Source: Phyllobacterium zundukense
Lineage (GTDB): Bacteria; Pseudomonadota; Alphaproteobacteria; Rhizobiales; Rhizobiaceae
Direction: 5' to 3'
NCBI RefSeq assembly: GCF_025452195.1
Contig: NZ_CP104973.1
Span: 124,001 to 188,000, forward strand
Length of the DNA: 64,000 bases
Below the pieces are notes generated by a model that saw only the letters and a list, made by a program, of their open reading frames with translations, ran no database searches and was not told the DNA's origin. The translations under genes were made by a program, and so were the position numbers. Every line of letters begins with the position of its first letter. Position 1 is the stretch's first letter. Positions 16,201 to 25,443 of this stretch are shown here, piece after piece.

Positions 16201-18690
16201 TGGTTTGATACCAATCATCGAGCCTTGCTGCTTGACCGGCAGTGTCAACGTACGCTCTACGGCGCGACCGCCTGCTTCGTGCATCCGCACGACCACATTT
16301 GCGTTGAGGAGCTGCGTGGTGGATGGAGTATCTGCCACTGAAACGTCGAATGTCGCCTTGCCGTTCTCGTCCAGTGGCTGCAAGTCTTCGAGCGGCAAGC
16401 TCGTATTTTCACTCGCCTCTTCATCGGCGAGCCCAAAGAGATAACCCTTGAAATCAGCGCTTTCATGTGTTGGCTTCAGCGCGATTTCGCCTTCTAGTTC
16501 CAGCCCCGCAGCGGGAGCGCCATAGAGAAAGCGGCCGTCCACCTTCACCGGCGTTGGCTTGCCGATCTCAATGAATTTGGCGTCGCTGGTCAGATCGAAC
16601 TCAACCCGGTCTGGCACGAAATCCTCAACCAGGAATTGCTTTTCTGCGATCGGCGTACCCTTGGGGTCGGTGAATATCTGCATCGTCCAGGTGCCGCGCA
16701 TGGAGTTCGCTTGCAACTCCAGATCGAGCGTATGCCCTCCAAGATTTGCGCCGTCACTGACCATCCGGCGATCCTCGACGCCGTCGGGCCGTTTGAACAC
16801 AAATGTCAGCGGCAGTTTTTCGACGGCATTGGCGGCGTTATCCCGGGCGAGCGCGGACGCATGCACTGTTTCGCCGGCGCGATAGATACCGCGTTCGGTC
16901 CATGCCAGAATATCGATCGCGCCCGGCGCGGGACGGCCGGTGACACCGCGATCCGAAAGGTCGAAGCCCGCGCGGGTCATGTCGAGGAAAACATAGTCCG
17001 CATCGCCATTCTTGGCGGTGATGACTGCAGGAGCGGTGGCTGCAGTGCCGCGCATCAGCCCGGCGGTAAATGTAGCGCGACCTTCGGTATCGGTGACTGC
17101 AGTGCCAAGTATCTCGTTGTTTTTGGCAAGAAGTTGAAGCTCGACACCGATGAGCGGCTGGGCCGACGCAAGCGAGCGTGCAAAAACATTGAGCCCGTCA
17201 TTACCCGCATAGGTGGTGAGGCCGATATCGGAGACGACGAACCATTGCGTAGCCTGGGCATCCCATTCGTTGCTCTTTGCGTCAGGCGACACGGCGGTCA
17301 GGACATAGACACCGGGCTTGCGCTGCGGCAGGGCTTCATCGACTGGAAAACTGGTGACGACATCCTTGTTGAGGTCGGACTGAAGATCGATCGTGCCCTG
17401 CCAGACAAGTTCACCCGATTCATCCTGCAGACGCTGAGCGCTGTAGCCATCCATCTGCGTCAGGAATTGCGAACTGGTCAGAAGCGGGGCCAGCCCTCGA
17501 TCACCGATGCGATAGAGCTTGAGATTGGCGCTGGTCGTATTGACCGAAACGATGGGAATGCCGCGACGCGCGGTGCTCGGCAGAACAAAACTATCGCTGG
17601 TAAAGCGCACCATGGCGGAGCGATCCTTGATGTAGATATCAAGATCGACCGGCGCCTCGAGAGATCCGCCCACCGCAGATGGCAGCCCGGGACGCAGGGC
17701 GAGCTTGTAGCGCTGGCCATGTTCCAAGCCCTCGACACAAATCTCGCTGCCCTTGGCCTCCAGAGCTTTTGGGGCAGTTCCGTTCAATGTCACGAACGGC
17801 GTATAGTCCGTGCCCATTTTCACCAGAGGGTCAGAGAACTGGATGCACGCGCGAGGGTTAACGCTATCTGCGTCGATCGTTTGATTGGTGACGCGGAAGC
17901 CCTGCCGAGACCTGAGATCCAGATAGGCCGCCTCAACCGGCTTGGCGTTGACGAGCGCGAGACTGGCTTTATACGCGTCAAGCGACGCGCGATAGTTCTC
18001 GGAATTTTGCAGCGCATCGCCGAGCGATGCCAGCGCATCTGCGCGGCTTTGCGTTGTTCGCGTCAACTGATAGCCGTTGAGCGCGGCTACCGCCGCCTGT
18101 CCGGCGATATAGGTATTTTTGTCGGCACGGTTCGCTGCACGTGCTGTCTCGATCCAAAGCGGGCCATTGTCGGGCGTCACCGCCAACGCGCCTCTAAACG
18201 CCTTGAGGGCGTTCTCGATATTGCCCTTGGCAACCTCTGTGCGTCCGGCCGCAACGAGACCATCGACACCTAACGCCTTCTGATCGTCGGCGAGGCTCAG
18301 GCTCGACCTGACCTGCCGTGCATCCTGCAGTAACTGGTCCGACACAAACTGCAGCTTTGGCGGTGCACCGATATCGGGTTCATCGGCAGTCTCGACAACC
18401 TTGCCGGCAACAGAACCCGGCGCCGTTTTCAGCTGATTGAAATCAGATTTGAGAAAACACCACTTCACCTTAGGGTTGTAGGTGAATGCCTTGCAGGACT
18501 GGTCGGCGAGACAGACCAGCTCGCACTGATCCTGGGTGACATCCTGTTCCGTACGCAGGTCGAAACCGAAATAATCGCCGTCCTTCGTCGTAACGACATC
18601 GCGATTCGTTTCCGCCGCGCCAACCGGCGCGGAAAGAGTGAAAAGAGTGAGAAGGAAGGCCGAAAAGCCGATGACCGAACGCAGAGACAT
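13237..18690 (-). CDS. bacterial alpha-2-macroglobulin with N-terminal PAN/apple domain
   Basis: An 1817-residue periplasmic protease-trap protein of the YfhM/MagD class. A signal peptide ends at about residue 25 (APVGAAET); it has no lipobox Cys, unlike E. coli YfhM, so it should be soluble. Residues about 30-100 hold a Cys-rich PAN/apple-like module (DQCELVCLADQSCKAFTYN). The long body has the repeated MG folds, and the thioester motif GCAEQ lies near residue 1368 (nt about 14577-14591), so covalent trapping of proteases should be possible. The start ATG at 18688-18690 is preceded by GGGAGGA. It overlaps pbpC by one base. Confidence 0.93.
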   Translation of the reverse strand: MSLRSVIGFSAFLLTLFTLSAPVGAAETNRDVVTTKDGDYFGFDLRTEQDVTQDQCELVCLADQSCKAFTYNPKVKWCFLKSDFNQLKTAPGSVAGKVVETADEPDIGAPPKLQFVSDQLLQDARQVRSSLSLADDQKALGVDGLVAAGRTEVAKGNIENALKAFRGALAVTPDNGPLWIETARAANRADKNTYIAGQAAVAALNGYQLTRTTQSRADALASLGDALQNSENYRASLDAYKASLALVNAKPVEAAYLDLRSRQGFRVTNQTIDADSVNPRACIQFSDPLVKMGTDYTPFVTLNGTAPKALEAKGSEICVEGLEHGQRYKLALRPGLPSAVGGSLEAPVDLDIYIKDRSAMVRFTSDSFVLPSTARRGIPIVSVNTTSANLKLYRIGDRGLAPLLTSSQFLTQMDGYSAQRLQDESGELVWQGTIDLQSDLNKDVVTSFPVDEALPQRKPGVYVLTAVSPDAKSNEWDAQATQWFVVSDIGLTTYAGNDGLNVFARSLASAQPLIGVELQLLAKNNEILGTAVTDTEGRATFTAGLMRGTAATAPAVITAKNGDADYVFLDMTRAGFDLSDRGVTGRPAPGAIDILAWTERGIYRAGETVHASALARDNAANAVEKLPLTFVFKRPDGVEDRRMVSDGANLGGHTLDLELQANSMRGTWTMQIFTDPKGTPIAEKQFLVEDFVPDRVEFDLTSDAKFIEIGKPTPVKVDGRFLYGAPAAGLELEGEIALKPTHESADFKGYLFGLADEEASENTSLPLEDLQPLDENGKATFDVSVADTPSTTQLLNANVVVRMHEAGGRAVERTLTLPVKQQGSMIGIKPEFSGALAENSVGKFHVIAVDENGQKQAMQGLQWKLISVERNYQWYRDGNSWKYEPILSTKQVANGVIDTTADGADISVPVAWGQFRLEVETAVADGPASSVQFDAGYYVATTSTETPDGLQIALDKENYAPGETAKLKVSPRFAGELLVTVGAENLLVTKRASIPVEGGEVDVPVTADWGAGAYVTATLFRPGDAQETHMPMRAIGVKWLNVNPGDRKLAVQLDTPPKTEPRKPLNIALQVTGAGANEGAFVTVAAVDVGILNLTRYEAPNPDGWYFGQRQLGLEIRDLYGRLIDGSQGATGKLRTGGDGAQMPMQGSPPTEKLVAFFSGPVKLDAQGKANVSFDIPQFNGTARVMAVAWSKSGVGHATSDVVIRDPVVVTASLPKFLAPGDKAALRLDIANTDAPAGDYQVQVTSNPAVKVDQPAASQTVNLAAGGKANLILPLTGNQPGDGVVSVKLSNAAGLSLEQTLNVPVRPATLPMTVRRPIKLGPNSSLKVDSELLAGSVLQGASVSLNVTRSAAFDIPALLMTLDRYPYGCAEQTTSRALPLLYMSDLARQSGIADDGEVQKRVQEAIYRVLSYQSSAGSFGLWAPGSGDLWLDAYVTDFLTRAREQKYNVPEQALVQALENLQNSLSYDVNVKDQGNEIAYAFYVLARNRKAAISDLRYYADTKLGEFPTPLSRAHLAAALSLYGDAQRSQSIFTNALQQATTVTNVSLVRSDYGSSLRDDAAVLALAAESRPVPPIIPQLSKIVASEWEHKTYTSTQEQTWMLLAARAVQDGDRDLQLDINGAAHTGGYSARLTGDELLAQPVTITNATAEPVSAVVTTVASPSQPLPAGGDGFNIERTYYTLDGKEANVSQAKQNERYVVVLKVTENNNWPSRVLITDLLPSGFEIDNPGLVNSASLSNFDWIGEVEAAHTEFRSDRFVAAFDRATGDNGEITLAYVVRAVTPGTYDHPAASVEDMYRPQFSARTATGRMEVVAAQ

Positions 18691-18731
18691 AAAGTCCTCC
18701 CACTGCCACTATTTTGGTGTGGGGGCACTGT

Positions 18732-19655
18732 TCAAACTTCGGTATAACTTGTCAACAGATCATGCGATCCGGTCGCATTCTCCAGCGCGATTTCGCTAAG
18801 AATCCAGCGCTGGAAGTGGAGTGATTGGGGGCTCGGTTTGCGGTTGTTCGGCATGACTAACCAGTAACCGACGGAAGACGGTACGCGGGCAGGGAAAGGC
18901 GCAACCAGCCTGCCGTCCGCCAAGGCATCTTCAACAAACAGGTCCCAGGCAAGCATGATGCCCTGCCCGCTGATCGCGGCTTCAAGCCCAAGCCAAGGAT
19001 CGGAAAAAGTTGTGCCGTCGAAAGGCAGCGGTCCTTCGAGACCAGCCGCGGTCTGCCAATCATCCCAGCTGAACATCGGATTGTCATAGCAGATGATCGG
19101 CTGGTTGAAGATGTCGGCAGGTCCCTTCAACCTGAGAGCCACATTCCGCGTGCAAACCGGAAACATCCTTTGCGGCAGAAGCCGTTCCGGAGCGCCATCC
19201 CGCCAATCGCCTTTTCCAAGCCGGATGGCGAGATCGATGTCCGAACTTTTCAGATCGACGATACCCGGCGAAGGATCGATGCGGATTTTGAGGTCCGGAT
19301 GGGAACTGCGCAAACGGCCAAGACGTGGAACGAGCCATTTTGAAGCGAAGGTAGGGGCGACGGAAAGCATGAGCGTCTGATCCGCCCCATCAGCCATTGC
19401 CACGGCCTTTGACAGTGACCGAAAGCCCTCTTCCAGCCGAGCAAGGAAACCTTTGCCGAATGGCGTCGCCACCAGCCCGCCGCGGGTTCGCTCAAAAATG
19501 GCATGTCCAATCTGGCCCTCGGTGCGGATCAATTGCTGGCTGACCGCGCTGACCGATACGCCGAGTTCCTCCGCGGCCTTCGGCAGTGAACCCAAACGTC
19601 CGATCGCCTCTACTGCCTTCAACCCGTTGAGATGGACTTTGTTTAAATTCTTCAT
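18732..19655 (-). CDS. LysR-family regulator (GcvA type)
   Basis: A 307-residue LysR-type transcriptional regulator. The N-terminal winged helix-turn-helix spans about residues 5-62 (LKAVEAIGRLGSLPKAAEELGVSVSAVSQQLIRTE). The effector domain follows with SVAPTFASKWLVPRLGRL near 100 and DIDLAIRLGKGDW near 145, typical of the GcvA/AmpR branch. The start chosen is the ATG at 19653-19655 (MKNLNKVHLNGLKAVEA); longer readings add 85 non-family residues. It is divergent from a 59-aa gene starting at 19751, leaving only 95 bp, so that gene is the obvious candidate target. It ends 41 bp downstream of the macroglobulin start, so those two are separate units. Confidence 0.9.
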   Translation of the reverse strand: MKNLNKVHLNGLKAVEAIGRLGSLPKAAEELGVSVSAVSQQLIRTEGQIGHAIFERTRGGLVATPFGKGFLARLEEGFRSLSKAVAMADGADQTLMLSVAPTFASKWLVPRLGRLRSSHPDLKIRIDPSPGIVDLKSSDIDLAIRLGKGDWRDGAPERLLPQRMFPVCTRNVALRLKGPADIFNQPIICYDNPMFSWDDWQTAAGLEGPLPFDGTTFSDPWLGLEAAISGQGIMLAWDLFVEDALADGRLVAPFPARVPSSVGYWLVMPNNRKPSPQSLHFQRWILSEIALENATGSHDLLTSYTEV

Positions 19656-19750
19656 GAAGATTTTCTTTACGAATGTTTCGCCAATCTGGATTGCAAATAT
19701 CACGTATCCTGAACAGAATAGCGCATATTTGAACATAAGGGAGTCAGACG

Positions 19751-19930
19751 ATGAAGATTTTCTTTCTGCTCCGAGCCCTGATAGCACGGTTCTGCGGCGG
19801 GCAAATCGAGTCCGGAGATGCTGAGTCCAGCTGGCAAAGGGATCCACTTGCGCATCCGACATTACAGGCCATGGACCTCGATCAGCTGGCCGATCTGCCA
19901 TTCGAGCCACGCGCCGTATGCAGGCATTAG
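19751..19930 (+). CDS. small protein, 59 aa, divergent from LysR regulator
   Basis: A short frame with a strong ribosome site (AAGGGAG about seven bases before the ATG). The product starts with a short hydrophobic/basic helix (MKIFFLLRALIARF) and ends with an acidic segment whose pattern DPLAHPTLQAMDLDQLADLP resembles the C-terminal part of small rhizobial proteins of the DUF1127-like type. No signal peptide cleavage site is evident; the N-terminal helix may be amphipathic. Position opposite a GcvA-type LysR gene suggests LysR control. The product is uncharacterised. Confidence 0.65.
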   Translation: MKIFFLLRALIARFCGGQIESGDAESSWQRDPLAHPTLQAMDLDQLADLPFEPRAVCRH

Positions 19931-19935
19931 CGCAG

Positions 19936-20838
19936 CTACACAGTCAAACGTCGTGCCGCCATTGCCATGCGCCGTTCCCACCAGACGAGAGAAAGGCTTG
20001 AGGCCACAATGAGGATTGCGCCGAGGAAGACGTTTATTTGCGGCACCTCATGCCAGATGAGATAGCCGTAAAGAAACGCCCAGATGAGACCGCTATACTC
20101 GATGGGCGCAAGAGCCGAGGCCGGGGCATAGCGGAACCCTTCATAGAGGAAATATTGTCCGGCCGAGCCGACCAGGCCCAGGCTGATCATCAAGATCCAG
20201 CCGGCAAGGTCCGGTGTTTTCCAAAGCCAGGGAAGCATCGCTCCGCAAACTACGGCGAAAAGAAAACTCGTAGCCATCATCTGGTTAAAGGTGCTTTCGC
20301 TACGACTGACGAGGCGCACGAGAATGACGCTCCACGCCCAGCAGAAACCAGCGAACAGAACCATTCCCGCAGGCACGAGATCGGGCGTTTCTGCAGGATT
20401 TGCCGCGAGGATCACCCCCACAAATCCCGCGATGGAAGCGATCCAGCGAACCAGTCCCACCTTCTCCTTCAGAACAAAGATCGAGAGGATGACGACCATC
20501 ACCGGGGCGGAGAAATACATGGTGGTGATTTCGGCAAGCCCAAGGTGGCGCGCCGCGGAATAGTAGGAGAGCCATGCGCCGAGCATTAGTGCCGCGCGAA
20601 TAGCGAGCGATCGTTTATGCGGGCTCTTCAGGATCGATGGATGGCGTTCATGGCGTACCATCGCAGCCGCAAAGATGACGATGATCACACTGCGCATGAA
20701 CAATATTTGCGGCACCGAATAGTCTGCCACCAGCCATTTCACCAGCGCATCCTGAATAGCAAAGAGTGAATAGCCGAGCGCAGCCAGGGCAATGCCGGTG
20801 AGCGGACTGGGTACTTGCCCGATAAATCGACGAAGCAT
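19936..20838 (-). CDS. EamA/DMT-superfamily transporter
   Basis: A 300-residue inner-membrane protein with ten predicted helices arranged as two EamA repeats (about residues 12-140 and 155-290), as in the drug/metabolite transporter superfamily (RhaT/YdcZ-like exporters). The first repeat has ALGYSLFAIQDALVKWLV, the second starts at GMVLFAGFCWAWSVILVRL. The start is the ATG at 20836-20838 (MLRRFIGQ) with AAGG upstream; 49 extra upstream codons lack family character. Substrate is unknown. Its 3' end lies 5 bp from that of the convergent 59-aa gene. Confidence 0.88.
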   Translation of the reverse strand: MLRRFIGQVPSPLTGIALAALGYSLFAIQDALVKWLVADYSVPQILFMRSVIIVIFAAAMVRHERHPSILKSPHKRSLAIRAALMLGAWLSYYSAARHLGLAEITTMYFSAPVMVVILSIFVLKEKVGLVRWIASIAGFVGVILAANPAETPDLVPAGMVLFAGFCWAWSVILVRLVSRSESTFNQMMATSFLFAVVCGAMLPWLWKTPDLAGWILMISLGLVGSAGQYFLYEGFRYAPASALAPIEYSGLIWAFLYGYLIWHEVPQINVFLGAILIVASSLSLVWWERRMAMAARRLTV

Positions 20839-21105
20839 GGGGACCTTGCGGAGGGTAGGCGGTGCTGCTGTTTCGCCTATCAAGAAGACAAACTGATTAC
20901 AACTGCATTCGGAAAACATTAACTTTATTGGTAAAACTCTAATGATTTTGAGCAGCCCGGCCCTAAAGCATATTGGACGTAACACCTTGCTTCATAATGA
21001 ATTTTGACGAGCGCGGAGCTATTGTTGCCCAACACCGCTTGCAGCATAGTTGCTTGGCCGGATTAACATTTTGGCCTGAAGACACGAACGTTGCAGGGGG
21101 GGCAA

Positions 21106-21237
21106 ATGCTGAGGGACGACAAAAATACGAAGGCCGACTACGAGCCTTATATTACTCGCTCTGCACCCTATGTCGTATTCCTGCTTTTGTGGCTTCCGTT
21201 TGTTCTTGTCGTAGGCAGGCTATTCGGCAATCAATGA
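21106..21237 (+). CDS. small single-pass membrane protein, 43 aa
   Basis: A 43-codon frame beginning at the ATG 21106 with a run of seven G as a ribosome site. A charged N-terminus (MLRDDKNTKADYEPY) is followed by one clear hydrophobic helix (VVFLLLWLPFVLVVGRLF) and a short tail. No family is recognised. It is alone between the EamA gene and the end of the fds operon, on the opposite strand to both. Confidence 0.5.
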   Translation: MLRDDKNTKADYEPYITRSAPYVVFLLLWLPFVLVVGRLFGNQ

Positions 21238-21376
21238 TCAAGAATGAGAGGCCACTTAGGGGCTCCGATTTCAGATATTGCGGCAATATGAATTAGACTA
21301 TCGCCTGCTGCAACGTCATCCAGACACCGAAAGTGTCCGAATTCCCAAGATCGTCCAAGTATCAGGCAATTGGTGA

Positions 21377-21625
21377 TCAGGCCGGAACCGGCCCAGGCTT
21401 GCGGATGTGTTTTGCTGCTTCGACCACCAGCGGATCAAAGCCGTTATCCTCCTGTTCAAGGATCGCGAAAAACTGCTCGCGCATGCGTGGCTCCCAGAAG
21501 TGGTTGATGTGGTCAGCAACACCTGCCACCGCCTCATCCTTCGGCTGTGTATGGAAGAACGCCGCTATCTGGTTGGCCATGTAGACGAGCTTGGTCGCCG
21601 TCGATTTGTGGCTTTCACTATCCAT
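21377..21625 (-). CDS. fdsD: formate dehydrogenase subunit delta
   Basis: An 82-residue small subunit of the soluble NAD-dependent molybdenum formate dehydrogenase. It matches the FdsD pattern: KLVYMANQIAAFF, then HINHFWEPRMREQF and a C-terminal LDPLV-like stretch (GFDPLVVEAAKHIR). FdsD is needed for enzyme assembly or stability and has no cofactor. The start ATG overlaps the end of fdhD by 8 bp, so it is the last gene of the fds operon and translationally coupled. Confidence 0.92.
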   Translation of the reverse strand: MDSESHKSTATKLVYMANQIAAFFHTQPKDEAVAGVADHINHFWEPRMREQFFAILEQEDNGFDPLVVEAAKHIRKPGPVPA

Positions 21626-22550
21626 ATTGCACCAATCTTACAGTGGGACTTTGAACGAGCGTCGATGCGGCGGTGTCGGGATTCGGTTTGGGAAGCACAT
21701 CCGCCGCTTTTGTATCCAGCTGGGCCAAAGCAGCCGGGACGCGCTCTGGGCGAGTAAATACATCGAATTCATCACCGCGCACAAGCGCGACAAGCGTCAT
21801 GCCCGCGGCATGCGCTGTGCGGATCGCCAAGGCTGTCGGCGCCGATACGGCAATCAGGATCGGAGCGCCGATGATCGCCGCTTTCTGCACCATTTCAATG
21901 GATACGCGGCTCGTAACGACGACTGCGCCGGTCTTGCCCTTGACACCGGAGCGGCAGAGAGCCCCGGCCAGCTTGTCCAGCGCATTATGGCGGCCAACAT
22001 CTTCGCGCGCTGCAACGACGCCCTTGCCCGGAACGTAGAACCCGGCGGCATGGACTGCGCCGGTTTCACTATGCAGCGGCTGAACCTGCGAGAGCAGCTT
22101 CACCGCGTCCGCGATTTCATCCGGCGTCAGCTTGAGTTTGGCTTTGTCGACAGAGGCAACGGGTTTCAGTGCCTGTTCGATTGATTCGATGCCGCAGAGG
22201 CCGCAGCCGACAGGTCCGGCCATGCGGCGGCGGCGATCCGTGAGTTCCTGGCCCGCTTCACCCGCTAGCACGATCTGGATATCGACACCCTCGTCGTGTT
22301 CCTCGACGGTGATTTCGCTGATTTCGTCGACCTGCGAAACGATGCCCTCCGATAGGCTGAAGCCGACAGCGAAATCCTCCATGTCGGCTGGCGTCGCCAT
22401 CATGACCGCATGGGTCGTGCCGTTGTAACTGAAGGCGACTGGCGTTTCTTCGGGCACCATCCGGCTGTCTGTCGCGTAAACCTCCCCCGCCCCCTTGCGG
22501 CGGCGGGTGATGCGCGGAACGACAAGCAGTGTGGGGCGCTCTTCGGACAT
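21618..22550 (-). CDS. fdhD: formate dehydrogenase accessory sulfurtransferase FdhD (FdsC)
   Basis: A 310-residue cytoplasmic chaperone/sulfurtransferase that passes sulfur to the bis-molybdopterin guanine dinucleotide cofactor before insertion into the catalytic subunit. The essential cysteine motif CGLCG is at about residues 115-119 within GPVGCGLCGIES. Further family marks are HSETGAVHAAGF and REDVGRHNALDKL in the middle and TSRVSIEMVQKAA later. It starts two bases after the stop of fdsA and overlaps fdsD by 8 bp, so it belongs to the operon. In fds nomenclature this position is fdsC. Confidence 0.95.
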   Translation of the reverse strand: MSEERPTLLVVPRITRRRKGAGEVYATDSRMVPEETPVAFSYNGTTHAVMMATPADMEDFAVGFSLSEGIVSQVDEISEITVEEHDEGVDIQIVLAGEAGQELTDRRRRMAGPVGCGLCGIESIEQALKPVASVDKAKLKLTPDEIADAVKLLSQVQPLHSETGAVHAAGFYVPGKGVVAAREDVGRHNALDKLAGALCRSGVKGKTGAVVVTSRVSIEMVQKAAIIGAPILIAVSAPTALAIRTAHAAGMTLVALVRGDEFDVFTRPERVPAALAQLDTKAADVLPKPNPDTAASTLVQSPTVRLVQYG

Positions 22551-22552
22551 GG

Positions 22553-25433
22553 TTACTCCGCGGCATCCAGCACAGGAGCAATACGTCTGCTCTGGCGCGC
22601 CTGCTCGTCATATTCGATCTGCCAGTCGCTCGGACCGTTCGAAGCGCCGACCTGCACCGCCGTGACCTTGTATTCAGGACAATTGGTCGCCCAATCGGAG
22701 AAATCGGTGGTGATGACATTGGCCTGTGTCGTCGGGTGGTGGAAGGTCGTATAGACAACACCCGGCGATACGCGATCGGTGATCAGCGCCCGCAGGGTGG
22801 TTTCGCCTGCGCGGCTGGTGATCTTCACCCAATCGCCATCACGAATGCCGCGCTGCTCGGCGTCATGGGCGTGGATCTCCAGCCGATCCTCTTCATGCCA
22901 GACAACGTTTTGCGTGCGGCGTGTCTGCGCCCCGACATTGTATTGCGACAGGATGCGTCCCGTCGTGAGAAGCAGCGGGAAGCGCGGTCCGGTTCGCTCG
23001 TCCGTCGCGACATATTCGGTGCGGATGAACTTGCCCTTGCCGCGCGCAAAGCCGTCGATATGCATGATCGGCGTGCCCAAGGGCGCCTTTTCATTGCATG
23101 GCCATTGAACCGATCCTTCCTTGTCCAGAAGGTCGTAGGTTACGCCGGCGAAACTCGGAGTCGTCAGCGCGACTTCGTCCATGATCTCGGAAGGATGGCT
23201 GTAGCTCCAGCCAAGTCCCATGGCATTTGCGAGATTTTGCGTAACTTCCCAATCGGCGTAGCCGTTGAGCGGGCTCATAACCTTGCGCACGCGGTTGATC
23301 CGGCGCTCGGCATTGGTGAACGTGCCATCCTTTTCAAGGAAGGTAGAGCCGGGCAGGAAAACATGGGCATAATTGGCGGTCTCATTGAGGAAGAGGTCGT
23401 GCACGACAACACATTCCATGGCGGCGAGACCGGCAGCCACGTGCTTGGTATCGGGGTCCGACTGAAGGATGTCCTCGCCTTGGATGTAGATGCCCTTGAA
23501 GGTGCCATCAACGGCCGCGTCCAGCATATTCGGAATGCGAAGGCCGGGTTCGTCCTGCAACTTCACGCCCCAGAGCTTGTCGAAGATATCGCGCGTCGAT
23601 TCTGTCGGAGATATGCCGGTAACCCGGAAGTTCGTGCGGAAAGGAACCCATATCACAGGACCCCTGCACATTGTTCTGACCGCGGAGCGGGTTCACGCCA
23701 ACGCCCTTGCGGCCGATATTACCGGTCGCCATGGCGAGGTTTGCAATAGCCATAACGGTTGTTGAGCCCTGGCTATGTTCGGTGACACCAAGCCCATAGT
23801 AGATCGCGCCATTGCCGCCGGTTGCGAAAAGCCGTGCGGCCTCGCGCAACGTCTGAGGATCAACGCCCGACAGCTGTTCGATGGCTTCCGGGCTATGCTC
23901 CGGAGAAGAAACGAAGGCTGCCCAATCCTGGAACTCATCCCAATCGCAGCGCTCGCGGATGAACTTCTCGTTGAAGAGCCCTTCGGTGACGATCACATGG
24001 GCCATCGAGGTGACAACAGCAACGTTGGTACCGGGACGCAAGGGGAGGTGTTGTGCAGCTTCAACATGGGCTGAACGCACCAGATCGATGCGGCGCGGAT
24101 CGACGACGATCAGTTTTGCACCCTTGCGCAGCCGCTTCTTCAAGCGGGAAGCAAAGACGGGATGACCATCGGTCGGATTGGCGCCGATAATCATTACGAC
24201 GTCAGTGTGCTCGACACTGTCGAAATCCTGCGTGCCTGCAGAAGTACCAAATGTAGTTCTGAGGCCATAGCCCGTTGGCGAATGGCAAACGCGGGCGCAA
24301 GTATCGACGTTGTTGTTGCCGAAGCCGGCGCGCACCAGCTTCTGGACAAGATATGTCTCTTCATTGGTGCAGCGGGACGATGTGATACCGCCGATGGAAT
24401 TGCGTCCGTACTGATACTGGATGCGGCGGAATTCGTTTGCTACATGCTTGTAGGCTTCTTCCCACGTGACTTCGCGCCATGGATCCGAGATCTTCTCGCG
24501 GATCATCGGGTTGAGAATGCGGTCCTTGTGGGTTGAATAGCCGTAGGCGAAACGGCCCTTGACGCAAGAATGACCGCGATTGGCCTTGCCGTCCTTCCAG
24601 GGCACCATGCGAACCAGTTCTTCGCCGCGCATCTCCGCCTTGAACGAACAGCCGACGCCACAATAGGCGCAGGTCGTGACTTTCGAATGTTCCGGCTGAC
24701 CAATCTCGATAACGGATTTTTCGGTCAACGTTGCTGTCGGACAAGCCTGGACACAGGCGCCACAGGAAACACATTCGCTATCGACGAAATTCTCATGCAT
24801 GCCCGGCGAAACGCGGCTGGAGAAACCGCGGCCCTCGATGGTCAGTGCAAAGGTTCCCTGCACTTCCTCGCAGGCACGCACGCAGCGCGAGCAGACAATG
24901 CACTTTGCAGGGTCGTAGGTGAAGTAGGGATTGGACTCGTCCTTCGGCATCCAGCGATCATTGGCAACGTCATGCGCCTTGGCAAAAACGTGGTTGTCGC
25001 CCTCATAGCCATAACGCACATCGCGAAGGCCTACTGCACCTGCCATGTCCTGCAGTTCGCAATCGCCGTTGGCTGCGCAGGTAAGGCAATCAAGCGGGTG
25101 ATCGGAGATATAAAGCTCCATGACGCCCTTGCGGATATTCTTCAGACGCTGCGTTTGCGTATGGACGACCAGCCCTTCCATTGCCGGCGTCGTGCAGGAG
25201 GCTGGCGTGCCATTGCGGCCTTCAATCTCGATCAGGCAGAGGCGGCAAGAGCCGAACGCATCCACCATATCGGTGGCGCAGAGCTTTGGAACCTTGATGC
25301 CGGCTTCCATGGAGGCACGCATGATCGAGGTGCCCTCCGGCACAGTGACCTCGTTGCCGTCTATGGTCAGCGTGATCATCTTTTCCGAAAGAGATTTCGG
25401 CGTACCGTAGTCGATTTCTTCAATGAGAGACAT
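22553..25433 (-). CDS. fdsA: formate dehydrogenase subunit alpha, frameshifted by one extra base at about 23603
   Basis: The catalytic molybdenum subunit oxidising formate to CO2. The reading is split: residues 1-610 or so run from 25433 to about 23604, and the rest continues in another frame to 22553. Removing one base (the T at 23603) joins them into a 959-residue protein of normal family length, reading HISDESTRDIFDKLWG. Cofactor sites: 2Fe-2S (Cys52, 63, 66, 80), His112/Cys116/119/125, two 4Fe-4S clusters (Cys178-188, Cys221-231), the CAYCGVGC cluster at 255-262, and the Mo ligand in ARVCHSPT. The start is the ATG at 25431-25433. Both halves keep full conservation, so a sequence error is likelier than a dead gene. 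The operon lies around it with short gaps. Confidence 0.93.
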
Positions 25434-25443
25434 GAAACAGCTC

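Noticed and set aside
16636..18273. 545-codon open frame on the plus strand
   Set aside because: Lies inside the macroglobulin gene on the opposite strand, with an Arg/Cys/Gly-rich shadow composition.
22553..25433. Programmed frameshifting in fdsA
   Set aside because: No slippery heptamer, and the family does not use recoding; a single extra base is the simpler reading.
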